Source: Pseudomonadota bacterium (lineage in GTDB: Bacteria; Pseudomonadota; Alphaproteobacteria; SHVZ01). Taken from it: a DNA stretch of 51,990 nucleotides. The stretch covers positions 1-51,990 of the forward strand of contig JACQAG010000085.1 of assembly GCA_016195085.1 (NCBI GenBank), in the 5' to 3' direction. The position numbers and the translations under genes are program-made. Positions 25,997 to 33,613 of this stretch are shown one piece after another (the first letter of the stretch is position 1; each line of letters begins with the position of its first letter). The notes below the pieces were generated by a model, which was not told the origin of the DNA, searched no databases, and saw only the letters and a list, made by a program, of their open reading frames with translations.

Positions 25997-26710
25997 TCAG
26001 GGCGCCATGGGGACCGCCCGGGCGAGCTCGATCGCCTCGGCGGTGATGGTGCAATCATAGCACAAGGCCTCCACCCCCGTGAGCCGGGCGCGCCGGAAGG
26101 CCTCGGCATAAGCCGGGTCGATGTCGTCGGCCAAGGCGAAGCGATCGCAGTCGCCCCGCTGTATGAGGTAGAGCATCACCGCTCTTTCGCCTCGCGCGGC
26201 CACGTGGCCCAGCTCCATCAAATGCTTGGCCCCGCGCTTGGTCACCGCGTCGGGAAACTCCGCCAGCCCCGGACCCGGCCCGCCGTCGCGGCGCAAATGC
26301 ACGTTCTTGACCTCGACATAGCAGGCCTCGCGTCCCTCATCCTCGAGCAGGAGGTCGATGCGGCTGTTGGTGCCGTAGCGCACCTCGCGCCGGAGGCTGG
26401 AATAGCCGGCCAGGGGCGGAATCGACCCGGCACGGATCGCGCCCTCGACGATGGCATTGGGATTGAGAGTGTTGATGCCCACCAGATAATCGCCCACAAG
26501 CACCAATTCCAGGGTGTAGGCGAGCTTGCGGGCGGGGTTGGCCGCGCGCGACAGCCAGACCTCGGAGTCCGGATCGGCCAGCCCGATCATGCCGCCGGGA
26601 TTGGGGCAGTGCACGGTCAAAACCTCCCCCGACTCCAGGCGCACATCGGCCAAAAACCGCTTGTAGCGCCGGATCAGCCGGCCCGGCACCAAGGGCGTGG
26701 GAAACCGCAT
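25997..26710 (-). CDS. sfsA: SfsA family DNA/RNA nuclease-like protein
   Basis: 237 residues from the ATG at 26710; the upstream extension of the frame runs into an intergenic repeat and lacks family similarity. The start [23 protein letters not shown], the CPNPG motif and the PD-(D/E)xK-like segment SRIDLLL...CYVEVKNV are typical of SfsA. SfsA was named for sugar fermentation stimulation; its fold suggests a nuclease. First gene of the sfsA-map-radC operon. Confidence 0.94.
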   Translation of the reverse strand: MRFPTPLVPGRLIRRYKRFLADVRLESGEVLTVHCPNPGGMIGLADPDSEVWLSRAANPARKLAYTLELVLVGDYLVGINTLNPNAIVEGAIRAGSIPPLAGYSSLRREVRYGTNSRIDLLLEDEGREACYVEVKNVHLRRDGGPGPGLAEFPDAVTKRGAKHLMELGHVAARGERAVMLYLIQRGDCDRFALADDIDPAYAEAFRRARLTGVEALCYDCTITAEAIELARAVPMAP

Positions 26711-26752
26711 GGGGGGATCGATAGCCGCTCGCGCGCCTCGATTCCAGGTGGA

Positions 26753-26963
26753 TTCACCACGATAGAGGTAAGAGAGGAAGATTTGACCGCGGAGATCGCT
26801 GAGAAGCGCAGAGTTCAAGAATGTCTTCAGCCGCGCCGGGCGCGGCACAAGACTTTCCCGTTGCGTTCTCCGCGTTGTCCTCCGCGTACTCTGCGGTTGG
26901 CCTTTCCTTGTCTCTCGGGTCCTCGTCCGCGAGCTCTTCGCTCGCCAGACCTCTGTGGTGAAC
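26753..26963. repeat. Periodic CCGCAGAG/CCACGGAG-type repeat, composite
   Basis: Nested arms: an outer TTCACCAC ... GTGGTGAA pair and an inner GCGGAGATCGCTGAGAAGCGC set mirrored by TTCTCCGCG and CTCTGCGG copies. It fills most of the 317-base divergent gap between sfsA and the CinA-like gene, so promoters for both must lie in or beside it. Confidence 0.7.
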
Positions 26964-27027
26964 CCTCCTCCCCTTCGGCTATCATCGCCGAAAATGCCTT
27001 GAAGGACTTCAGGCTTGGACCCGGAAA

Positions 27028-27786
27028 ATGTCCGCTGACTCCGTCGTGACCGCCGCCGTCATCATCATCGGCAACGAGGTGCTCTCGGGCCGGACCCAGG
27101 ACACCAATCTGAATTGGCTCGCCCGCGAGCTGACCCAGGTCGGCGTGCGCCTCATCGAGGCCCGCGTCATCCGGGACGAGGAGAGGGCGATCGTGGCTGC
27201 CGTCAACGAGCTGCGCGAACGCGTCGACTATGTCTTCACCACCGGCGGCATCGGCCCCACCCATGACGACATCACGTCGGAATGCATCGCCAAGGCGTTC
27301 GGGCTGAAGCTCATCCGCAACCCCGAGGCGGTCCGGCGCCTGGAGGCGCATTACCCGCCGGGCAGCCTGAACGAGGCGCGCCTGCGCATGGCGAACACGC
27401 CCGAAGGGGCGACACTCATCGAGAACCCGGTGAGCAAGGCACCGGGCTTCCAGATCGGCAATGTCTATGTCATGGCCGGTGTGCCCAGCGTCATGCGCGC
27501 CATGTTCGACGGCATCAAGGGAAGGCTCAGAGGCGGGGCGCTGCAGCTTTCGCGCACCGTAAGCTGCACCTTGGGCGAAGGCGTCATCGCCAAGGATCTG
27601 GCGGCCCTCCAAGGCCGCTACGGCGATCTCGAGATCGGCTCCTATCCCTATTTCCGCGCCGGCGGCTTCGGCGTGAGCCTGGTCATCCGCGGCACCGAGG
27701 CTCTCCGCCTGCTGGCGGCGGCGGAGGAGCTGAAGGCCATCATCCGCGCCCTTGGCGGCGATCCCCGGGAAGAAGAGGCCGCCTAG
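27028..27786 (+). CDS. Molybdopterin-binding (CinA N-terminal/MoaB-like) protein
   Basis: 252 residues matching the N-terminal COG1058 domain of Cin[17 protein letters not shown] at the start and [20 protein letters not shown] near residues 70-89, the MPT-binding site. The C-terminal nicotinamide-nucleotide deamidase domain of full CinA is absent, as in the common stand-alone alphaproteobacterial form. Precise activity is unknown; pyrophosphatase activity has been reported for the domain in CinA. Confidence 0.93.
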   Translation: MSADSVVTAAVIIIGNEVLSGRTQDTNLNWLARELTQVGVRLIEARVIRDEERAIVAAVNELRERVDYVFTTGGIGPTHDDITSECIAKAFGLKLIRNPEAVRRLEAHYPPGSLNEARLRMANTPEGATLIENPVSKAPGFQIGNVYVMAGVPSVMRAMFDGIKGRLRGGALQLSRTVSCTLGEGVIAKDLAALQGRYGDLEIGSYPYFRAGGFGVSLVIRGTEALRLLAAAEELKAIIRALGGDPREEEAA

Positions 27787-27800
27787 TGATAAGACAAGAT

Positions 27801-27900
27801 GCCCCCACCCCAGCCCTCCCCCGCCTGACGGCGGAGGAGGGAGCACGACATCCTCGCTCCCTCCCCCGCCTTCATAGGTGGGGGAGGGTGGGGTGGGGGC
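27801..27900. repeat. REP-like palindromic intergenic repeat
   Basis: Ends GCCCCCACCCC and GGGGTGGGGGC with inner CCCTCCCCCGCC arms. Fills the gap between the CinA-like and ferritin-like genes. Confidence 0.85.
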
Positions 27901-27930
27901 GCTCGCAGAACCGAAAACGAGGAGTTGGCC

Positions 27931-28506
27931 ATGACCGAACCACGCCTGCCCACGCTGATGCTCCCGCGCCGGCGAATCATCGGCGCCACCTTGTCGGCGA
28001 CGGCGGTGGCGCTGTTGGCCGGCTGTGCCGCCTCGGGCGAGGGCATGCAATCCGCCCTGGCCACGGCCCCGAAGGACGTGGACCTCCTCAACGTCGCCCT
28101 CGATCTCGAATATGGCGCGATTGCCGCCTATCAGCTCGCGGCCGACTCGAAGCTCTTGGAGCCGGGGGTGCTCCAGCTCGCCGGCGGCTTCCAAGCCGAT
28201 CACCGGGAGCATGCGGCCCTGTTGTCCCGCACCATCGGCCAGCTCGGCGGCAGGCCGGTCGGCCCGAAGCCGGTGGCCGACTACAAATTCCGCACCGACC
28301 GCTTGACCAACCAGGCGAACATCCTCGCCTTTGCCGCGGAGCTGGAGCGCCAGGCCGCCAGCGCCTATCTCTCCACCGTCCCCGCCTTCGCCGACCGCAA
28401 GCTGGCAGCCGCCGCCGCCAGCATCCTCGGCGCCGAGACCATGCACTGGGCGATCCTTCGCAACGCCCTCGGCCAACCGCCGCTCCCGGCCCCGTTCATC
28501 GCCTGA
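27931..28506 (+). CDS. Ferritin-like domain lipoprotein
   Basis: 191 residues. The N-terminus has PRRRIIGATLSATAV followed by a lipobox (LLAGC), so it is an exported lipoprotein, perhaps through Tat. The rest is a four-helix ferritin-like domain: helix pattern DLEYGAIAAYQLA, then FQADHREHAALL and a C-terminal GAETMHWAIL, which supply Glu and His residues that could bind a di-iron site. ATG 27931 with AGGAG seven bases upstream is preferred over the TTG at 27925. Function unknown. Confidence 0.85.
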   Translation: MTEPRLPTLMLPRRRIIGATLSATAVALLAGCAASGEGMQSALATAPKDVDLLNVALDLEYGAIAAYQLAADSKLLEPGVLQLAGGFQADHREHAALLSRTIGQLGGRPVGPKPVADYKFRTDRLTNQANILAFAAELERQAASAYLSTVPAFADRKLAAAAASILGAETMHWAILRNALGQPPLPAPFIA

Positions 28507-28518
28507 GGGCCATGAGGA

Positions 28519-28612
28519 TTCACCACGGAGACACGGAGATCACGGAGACGAGAGGATTTCATGCGCGCCTTGCGCGCCGATACTCCCTCTTCTCCGTGCC
28601 TCCGTGGTGAAC
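28519..28612. repeat. Periodic CCACGGAG-type inverted repeat
   Basis: Starts TTCACCACGGAGACACGGAG and ends CTCCGTGCCTCCGTGGTGAA, forming a long hairpin. It accounts for the first half of the 249-base gap before the histidine kinase gene; the rest shows nothing I recognise. Confidence 0.8.
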
Positions 28613-28755
28613 CTTGTGCTCGGGTTGAGGCGGGGCTTGGAGGGGGCAGGACCAGGTGACAGAAATAAGATGCCTCGTTCTGTATGTGCACTCTCGATGA
28701 CAGGCCCCGGTTTCGGCTAAGCTCCGCCGCTTTGACAAGGGGTGGGGACTAAGCA

Positions 28756-30483
28756 TTGCCGTTAACCGCTGATATCGCCGCGGCCGTGGGCCGCAAGCCG
28801 AACCCGTGGGCGCCGCCGGCGCTCGCCGAGGGCGGGCCTTTGGTCTGGGTCGGGGCCAACCTCATCGTGGCCGCCTGCTACTTCGCCCTTGCCGGCGTGG
28901 TGAGCCAGTTCTTCGCCGCCTATGGGCTGTTTCCGGCACCGATCTGGCTGCCGACCGGCATCGCCTTCGTCGGCGCCATGGCGGGGCAGCTCCGGATGTT
29001 CCCCGGCATCTTCCTGGGCTCCTTCCTCGCCAACGCCATCCTCTTCGCCCCGCCCCTCCACATCACCACCATCATCTCCATCAGCAATGCGGCCGGCCCC
29101 GTCATCGGCGCCATGGTCATGCGCCGCCTCCGCCCCGATTCCGGCCTCTTCACCAACTTCTATGGCGTGGTCGCCTTCGTCTTCTGCTCGACCTTCCTCT
29201 CGCCCGCCATCATCGCCACCGGCGGCACCGTGGCCCTGGTGCTGGGCGATCCCCTCGACTGGACCCGGCTCTATTCCATCTGGGTCAATTGGTGGCTGGC
29301 CGACAGCGGCGGCTCGCTCTACCTGGCGCCGGCCTTGACCTTGTGGCTCCGCCTCGAGCACGAGGCGGAGTTCCAGGCGGCCCATAAGCGGCACACCGCA
29401 CTCCGCCACAACCTCGCGGTCTGGGCCTGGATCGCCGCCGTCAGCCTGGCCTTGTTCCTCACCCCGCCGTTGCAAGGCACCTATATCCGCTCCGCCTTTC
29501 CCTTCCTCCTGGTGGTGCCGCTCTCCTGGATCGCGCTCAGGATGTCGCTGCGCTCGGCCTATAGCTTGGTGACCTTGGTCGCCATCGCGGCCACCGCCGG
29601 CACCGTCGCCGGCTACGGGCCGTTTCAGAACCAGAGCCTCGCCAATCCGCTCCAGCTCGTCGGCACCTTGGTGGTGCTGCTGGCGATGAACGTCTTGACC
29701 ATCGTGGCGCTGGTCGGCGAGCGCCACGAGGCGGAGACCCAGAACCAGGTGAAATCCATGTTCCTCGCCACCACCAGCCACGAGCTCAGGGCGCCGTTGA
29801 ACGCCATCATCGGCTTCTCCACGATCATCGACAATCCGAGCCTGGTCCCGGCGGCCGAGCGCGACCCGGGCAAATATGCCCGCCTCATCCGCTCCTCGGG
29901 CGAGCATCTCCTGGCCCTCATCAACGATCTCCTGGAGATGTCGAAGATCGAGGCCGGCCGCTTCGAGCTGACCGAGGCGCCGGTCAGTCTCCGCCGGATC
30001 GTGGCCGAGTCGATGGAGCTCATCCTGATGCAGGCCGAGGCGAAAAAGGTCGCGGTCGCCGCCGCCGACGTGCCGGCCGAGCTCACGGTCCGGGCCGATG
30101 CGAAGGCGCTCCGCCAGATCCTGCTCAACCTCCTCTCGAACGCGGTCAAGTTCACCCCTGCAGGCGGGCGGGTCACGATCGCCGCGGCGCTGGGACGGCA
30201 GGGCGAGCTCGAGCTCCGCGTCGCCGACACCGGTGTCGGCATCCCGGCGGACGCTCTGGAGCGCGTCTTCGCCCCCTTCGAGCGCGCGCATAAGGACAAG
30301 GTCGAAGGCACCGGCCTCGGCCTCGCCATCGCCCGCGCGCTGGTCATGCTCCATGGCGGCACCATCGGCCTCGAAAGCACCCTCGGCCACGGCACCACCG
30401 CCATCGTCACGCTTCCCGCCAGCCGCACCGCCGACGCCGCCACCCCGCCGCCGCCAAACCCGCAGGCGCGGGCCGCGTCTTAG
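28756..30483 (+). CDS. MASE1 sensor histidine kinase (orphan)
   Basis: 575-residue membrane sensor kinase. Residues about 30-310 form a MASE1-like array of eight or so helices (WLPTGIAFVGAM, NWWLADSGGSLYLAP). The HisKA phospho-acceptor is His near 342 in TSHELRAPLNAIIGF; the ATPase domain has the N box NLLSNAVKFTP (about 457-467), G1 DTGVGIPADAL and G2 GTGLGLAIA. The start is TTG at 28756 after GGTGGGG. No receiver domain and no response-regulator gene are adjacent. Confidence 0.93.
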   Translation: MPLTADIAAAVGRKPNPWAPPALAEGGPLVWVGANLIVAACYFALAGVVSQFFAAYGLFPAPIWLPTGIAFVGAMAGQLRMFPGIFLGSFLANAILFAPPLHITTIISISNAAGPVIGAMVMRRLRPDSGLFTNFYGVVAFVFCSTFLSPAIIATGGTVALVLGDPLDWTRLYSIWVNWWLADSGGSLYLAPALTLWLRLEHEAEFQAAHKRHTALRHNLAVWAWIAAVSLALFLTPPLQGTYIRSAFPFLLVVPLSWIALRMSLRSAYSLVTLVAIAATAGTVAGYGPFQNQSLANPLQLVGTLVVLLAMNVLTIVALVGERHEAETQNQVKSMFLATTSHELRAPLNAIIGFSTIIDNPSLVPAAERDPGKYARLIRSSGEHLLALINDLLEMSKIEAGRFELTEAPVSLRRIVAESMELILMQAEAKKVAVAAADVPAELTVRADAKALRQILLNLLSNAVKFTPAGGRVTIAAALGRQGELELRVADTGVGIPADALERVFAPFERAHKDKVEGTGLGLAIARALVMLHGGTIGLESTLGHGTTAIVTLPASRTADAATPPPPNPQARAAS

Positions 30484-30502
30484 AGACGGCTCCCCGTGTT
30501 CC

Positions 30503-30551
30503 TACCCCCTCGCCCGCGCGTCATACGCGCGGGAGAGGGTGGGGGTGAGGG
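30503..30551. repeat. Short REP-like palindrome
   Basis: Arms CCCCCTCGCCCGCGCG / CGCGCGGGAGAGGG followed by GGGGGTGAGGG. It lies between the kinase gene and the tRNA-Leu and may act as the kinase transcript's 3' hairpin. Confidence 0.7.
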
Positions 30552-30636
30552 TCTTCAACGGGCTGCCGCCGCCCCCAGCATTTCAGCCCCAGCCCGCCCC
30601 CTGCTAGATTGCCCCCCCTGTTAGATCGTGCTTTGG

Positions 30637-30725
30637 GCCCGCTTGGCGGAACCGGTAGACGCAACGGACTTAAAATCCGTTCGCCCGAAACGGCGGTGGG
30701 GGTTCGAGTCCCCCAGCGGGCACCA
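30637..30725 (+). tRNA. tRNA-Leu (anticodon TAA)
   Basis: Complete cloverleaf with a long variable arm. The acceptor GCCCGCT/AGCGGGC is fully paired, D-stem GCG/CGC, anticodon stem ACGGA/TCCGT with loop CTTAAAA (anticodon TAA at 30671-30673), variable stem CGCC/GGCG and T-arm GGGGG-TTCGAGT-CCCCC; CCA is encoded. It is the only fully intact copy of six related sequences in the window, and marks the left edge of the mosaic accessory region. Confidence 0.97.
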
Positions 30726-30875
30726 ATCGATGCGCGCCTTGGCGTCCCGCCCTGCGCGTGCGCGGGCCTGGGACAGCAGGACGGGGCGCCCGGTCGCGTC
30801 GCAAAGACCCTCCCCCCACATGGGCAAGGGAGGAGGAGGCGCCGCTCGGCTCTCTCCCTCGCCGTCAGGCGGGGG

Positions 30876-30919
30876 CGGCGGTGGCGGCTCGAGACCCCCC
30901 GCGGGCACCAATCGACGCG
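30876..30919 (+). other. tRNA-Leu 3'-end fragment 1 (candidate attachment scar)
   Basis: Variable-arm and T-arm remnant ending GCGGGCACCA, followed by ATCGACGCG, matching the end of the intact tRNA and its downstream ATCGATGCG. T-stem pairing is damaged. It lies about 150 bases after the intact tRNA, with a degenerate REP-like segment (about 30811-30875) in between. The form is that of a direct repeat left by integration into a tRNA 3' end. Confidence 0.75.
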
Positions 30920-30955
30920 GGACCACACGCGCGGTGTCGTTCGCGTCCGACTCGC

Positions 30956-31315
30956 TCATGCACCCTTGCCGACGGGGCGTCGTGCGAGCATTGCGTCCAA
31001 TGCCGCCTTCAAGCCATGCGTCTCGGTCGTGATGATCCCCCACAGGATGGCATCGTCGAGCCGGAAGTACTCGTGGCGGATGCGATTGCCGATGCTCTTG
31101 ATCTGTGACCATGGCTCGGCCGCAAAATCCGCGAGCCAGTCGTCAGGAATATGCCGAACCGCCTCCGATATCGTCTGGATCGCGTAGGCGGCTGCTCGGC
31201 GCGCAATCGGGTCCGCCTTGAATTGGTCGAGCGTCATGCGCGCCGCCAGCTCGTGCAGAATGGCGATCTCCGCCAGGCAATCCCGAATGGCTACCGTGGG
31301 ATCTTTGGCCATCAC
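30956..31315 (-). CDS. hepT: HepT-like HEPN ribonuclease toxin (DUF86)
   Basis: 119-residue helical HEPN-domain protein, the toxin of HepT-MntA modules. The HEPN active-site pattern is in GNRIRHEYF near residues 84-92 (Arg...His-x-Tyr). The start overlaps the stop of the nucleotidyltransferase gene in an ATGA, the standard arrangement for the pair. In known systems MntA polyadenylylates the HepT Tyr to block the nuclease; the target Tyr is present here. Confidence 0.88.
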   Translation of the reverse strand: MMAKDPTVAIRDCLAEIAILHELAARMTLDQFKADPIARRAAAYAIQTISEAVRHIPDDWLADFAAEPWSQIKSIGNRIRHEYFRLDDAILWGIITTETHGLKAALDAMLARRPVGKGA

Positions 31316-31743
31316 AGGACCCGGATGGCATCCCTCTCAATCCGATCCTTCATCAATGGATGCAACGCGTTCCGCGTCGTGATGGTGACCGGGACGCCCA
31401 GAACCCCGGCGATCTCCTCCTCGATTTGCATGAGGCGGAACATGTTCGGCACCTTCGATGCGGGGTTGTAGTCGATGAACAGGTCGAGGTCGCTGTCGGG
31501 CCGCTCGGTGCCGCGAGCGCGCGAGCCGAAAATGAATAGCCCGGTCGCGCCGTTCTCCCGGAGAGCAGCGTTATATGTCTTCAGGCGTTCGATCAGGCCA
31601 GCTCGGTCCATGCCGGGAATGTTGCCACATAAGGCGAGATAGGGCGAGACTCCCGGAGCGCCCCGAAATCCGAAACGACGCCAAGTCTCCTCCAGGCCGC
31701 TTCGGATGGCATCTAGAATTTCTCTTGGCGTCAGATCGGTCAT
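31312..31743 (-). CDS. mntA: MntA-like minimal nucleotidyltransferase antitoxin
   Basis: 143 residues. The polymerase-beta nucleotidyltransferase signature is FGSRARGTERPDSDLDLFI near residues 78-96, including the two catalytic Asp residues. About 60 residues precede this domain, longer than minimal MntA proteins; they contain no motif I recognise. The ATG at 31743 gives a start of MTDLTPREIL. It is 44 bases downstream of an XRE gene on the same strand, giving a possible three-gene unit. Confidence 0.88.
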   Translation of the reverse strand: MTDLTPREILDAIRSGLEETWRRFGFRGAPGVSPYLALCGNIPGMDRAGLIERLKTYNAALRENGATGLFIFGSRARGTERPDSDLDLFIDYNPASKVPNMFRLMQIEEEIAGVLGVPVTITTRNALHPLMKDRIERDAIRVL

Positions 31744-31787
31744 TGCGTGGTTCTTTCGATCATCGCCCACCGGTCGAGCCCGGAAAC

Positions 31788-32108
31788 TCAGGCCGCGATG
31801 CCGATGCGCGCCGGTACACCGCGGTTCGATGGCCTGACGACGATCCGGACGCTCTGCCCCAGCGCCGTCAGCGCCTGCATGAGGCGCTCCAGAGAAATCC
31901 CCCTCAGCTTGTAGCGCCGAATGGCCGAAAGCTTCGGCTGCGGCATCCCGAGCAGGATCGCGGCCGCGGATTGGGTCAAGCCGCGCGCGGCGAGAATGTC
32001 GTTGATCTTCTTCGCCAGCATGGTCTTCGCCGACAGCTCCTCGGCATCCGGGAAACCGAGATCGGCCAGCACGTTGTCGGTGCCGGGTGTCTTGCGCGTG
32101 CGAGTCAT
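31788..32108 (-). CDS. XRE-family HTH protein, HigA-like, no adjacent toxin
   Basis: 106 residues with a helix-turn-helix in GLTQSAAAILLGMPQPKLSAI and the C-terminal LGQSVRIVVRPS typical of antitoxins paired with phage-type RelE/HigB toxins. The ATG at 32108 has GGAGGAAT upstream. No toxin lies upstream in the normal position; instead there is a REP-like palindrome. It is distantly similar to the two XRE proteins at 44826 and 47151. It may be an orphan antitoxin or may regulate the MntA-HepT pair behind it. Confidence 0.85.
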   Translation of the reverse strand: MTRTRKTPGTDNVLADLGFPDAEELSAKTMLAKKINDILAARGLTQSAAAILLGMPQPKLSAIRRYKLRGISLERLMQALTALGQSVRIVVRPSNRGVPARIGIAA

Positions 32109-32168
32109 GTCGCCATTCCTCCGCGGTTCCGCGATCGGGCGCCAGAGCGAATTCCGATGACGAGGAAT

Positions 32169-32328
32169 CCCCCTCACCCTGCCCTCTCCCAGTGGGGGAG
32201 AGGGTTGCGAAGGGTTGGCGTGGCGCTAGCCACGCCTTACCCGGTCGGGACGGTTGGGGACGGATCCTCCCGTCCCCAACGTCCGCGCCGGAAGGATCCG
32301 GCGCGGACGTCCCCGACGGGTGAGGGGG
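32169..32328. repeat. REP-like element with four internal hairpins
   Basis: Perfect 11-base outer stem CCCCCTCACCC (32169-32179) / GGGTGAGGGGG (32318-32328) encloses four consecutive hairpins: CCCTCTCCC around 32182-32204, GGCGTGGC-GCTA-GCCACGCC at 32217-32236, TTGGGGACGG/CCGTCCCC at 32254-32279 and CGTCCGCGCCG/CGGCGCGGACG at 32280-32309. It is the most elaborate member of its family in the window. Confidence 0.9.
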
Positions 32329-32386
32329 TGATGCTGTCGCAACGGAAGCTACTCTTGACCTGCCCTCGTCTCGGGTCCACCAATTC

Positions 32387-32404
32387 TATATCTATATGGA
32401 TATA
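32387..32404. promoter_or_regulatory. AT-rich palindrome
   Basis: TATATC-TATATG-GATATA, a 6-base inverted repeat in a GC-rich neighbourhood, about 70 bases before the tRNA-Leu-like copy at 32476. It might be a remnant operator or promoter; no gene start fits it clearly. Confidence 0.35.
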
Positions 32405-32475
32405 AGTGCTCAAACCGCTAGCGAGGCGCTCTCGGCGCCGATCGCGTGATCGAGGCCTTAAATTGCAGGGTCAGG

Positions 32476-32565
32476 GCCCGCCTAGTGGAACCGGGTGACG
32501 CAACGGACTTAAAATCCGTTCGCCCGAAACGGCGATGCGGGTTCGAGTCCCTTGAGCGGGCACCA
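32476..32565 (+). pseudogene. tRNA-Leu(TAA)-like copy 2, decayed
   Basis: Full-length relative of the intact tRNA: same anticodon arm (ACGGA-CTTAAAA-TCCGT) and variable arm, but position 7 of the acceptor is unpaired, the T-stem reads GCGGG against CCCTT, and one extra base precedes the acceptor 3' strand. These changes make a functional tRNA unlikely, although a scanning program may still score it. It begins 1,840 bases after the intact copy, and an SDR gene starts 16 bases after its CCA. Confidence 0.8.
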
Positions 32566-32580
32566 CGGGAGACATTGTCC

Positions 32581-33378
32581 ATGCCGGGACTGTTGAACGG
32601 GAAGGTCGCTCTCATCACCGGCGGCGCGCGCGGGATCGGGTTGGCCATCGGTCGCTGCTTTCTTGGCGAAGGCTGCCTGGTGGCGTTTGCCGACATCGAA
32701 GCGCCGGCCAAGGACGAGACCGCCTTGTCCCAAGCCTCCGCCCGTTTCGACCGCGTGGATATCTCCAAGGGCGATGCGGTCGAAGCCTGGGTCGACGCCG
32801 TCGCCGCCACCTGGGGTCGCCTCGATGTGCTGGTCAACAACGCCGCCCTCAACCTGGTCAAGACCGCAGCCGCTTCCAGCGAGGCCGATTGGGACCGGGT
32901 GATGGGTGTGAACCTCAAGGGTGCCTGGCTCGCCGCCAAGCATGCCGTTCCCCATCTCGCCCGCCGGGGCGGCGGCAGCATCATCAATCTCGCCTCCGCC
33001 CATGGCACGCGCACCGAGCCGGACAAGTTTCCCTACAACGTCTCCAAGGCCGGCATGCTGGGGTTGACGGTGGCACTCGCGGTCGAGCTGGGCCCGCACA
33101 AGATCCGCGTCAATTCCATCGTGCCCGGCATGGTCCGCTCGGTCTTCACCGAAGGCTACATCAAGACCTTCAAAGACCCTGAGGAAGCCTGGCGGCGCAT
33201 CCTGGGCGAGCACCCCATGGGCCGCATCGCCGAGCCGAAAGACATTGCCGATTGCGCCCTCTTTCTTGCGAGCGACCTCAGCGGCTACATCTCCGGCACG
33301 CATATCCACGTCGATGGCGGACGCGAGGCCCAGCTCCATAGCTTTGCCGACATTCAGCGAGAGGCTTGGAAGGGGTAG
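32581..33378 (+). CDS. Short-chain dehydrogenase/reductase
   Basis: 265-residue classical SDR oxidoreductase. The cofactor motif TGGARGIG is near residue 13, NNAA follows, Ser lies in NLASAHG, and the active-site Tyr/Lys in YNVSK; a C-terminal GTHIHVDGG fits the family. The ATG at 32581 is used because the frame upstream simply reads through the tRNA-like sequence. It may act with the oligopeptide-type binding protein gene that follows, but the substrate is not known. Confidence 0.92.
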   Translation: MPGLLNGKVALITGGARGIGLAIGRCFLGEGCLVAFADIEAPAKDETALSQASARFDRVDISKGDAVEAWVDAVAATWGRLDVLVNNAALNLVKTAAASSEADWDRVMGVNLKGAWLAAKHAVPHLARRGGGSIINLASAHGTRTEPDKFPYNVSKAGMLGLTVALAVELGPHKIRVNSIVPGMVRSVFTEGYIKTFKDPEEAWRRILGEHPMGRIAEPKDIADCALFLASDLSGYISGTHIHVDGGREAQLHSFADIQREAWKG

Positions 33379-33400
33379 TGTAGACTGGGGCGGGAAACTT

Positions 33401-33547
33401 GAGCGTGTTCCGATGGCGTGGACCCCCCCTCTTCTCGTCACCCCCGGACTTGATCCGGGGGTCCATCGTGCGATCGAAAGATGGACCCGCGGATCAAGTC
33501 CGCGGGTGACGAGCAGAAAAATGATTCCACGCCATCGGAACGCGCTC
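33401..33547. repeat. Nested palindrome with 22-bp terminal inverted repeats
   Basis: Outer arms at 33401-33422 and 33526-33547 are complementary at 21 of 22 positions. Inside lie two further inverted units, CCCCCGGACTTGATCCGGGGG and CCCGCGGATCAAGTCCGCGGG, flanked by CTCGTCAC / GTGACGAG. It looks like a miniature non-autonomous repeat of the type common in alphaproteobacterial intergenic DNA; it fills most of the 235-base gap here. Confidence 0.75.
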
Positions 33548-33613
33548 TAGCGAATTCCGATCGGCGTTCAGCGCTTTGGCACCACGCATGAGCCAGATCA
33601 AGGGGAGGACGTG

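Noticed and set aside
28762-30390. 542-codon antisense frame opposite the histidine kinase
   Set aside because: All kinase motifs are on the plus strand, and the minus frame is low-complexity Gly/Asp/Glu/His.
32446-32580. N-terminal extension of the SDR through the tRNA-like copy
   Set aside because: The extension is read across the anticodon and variable arms; the SDR fold starts at the ATG at 32581.
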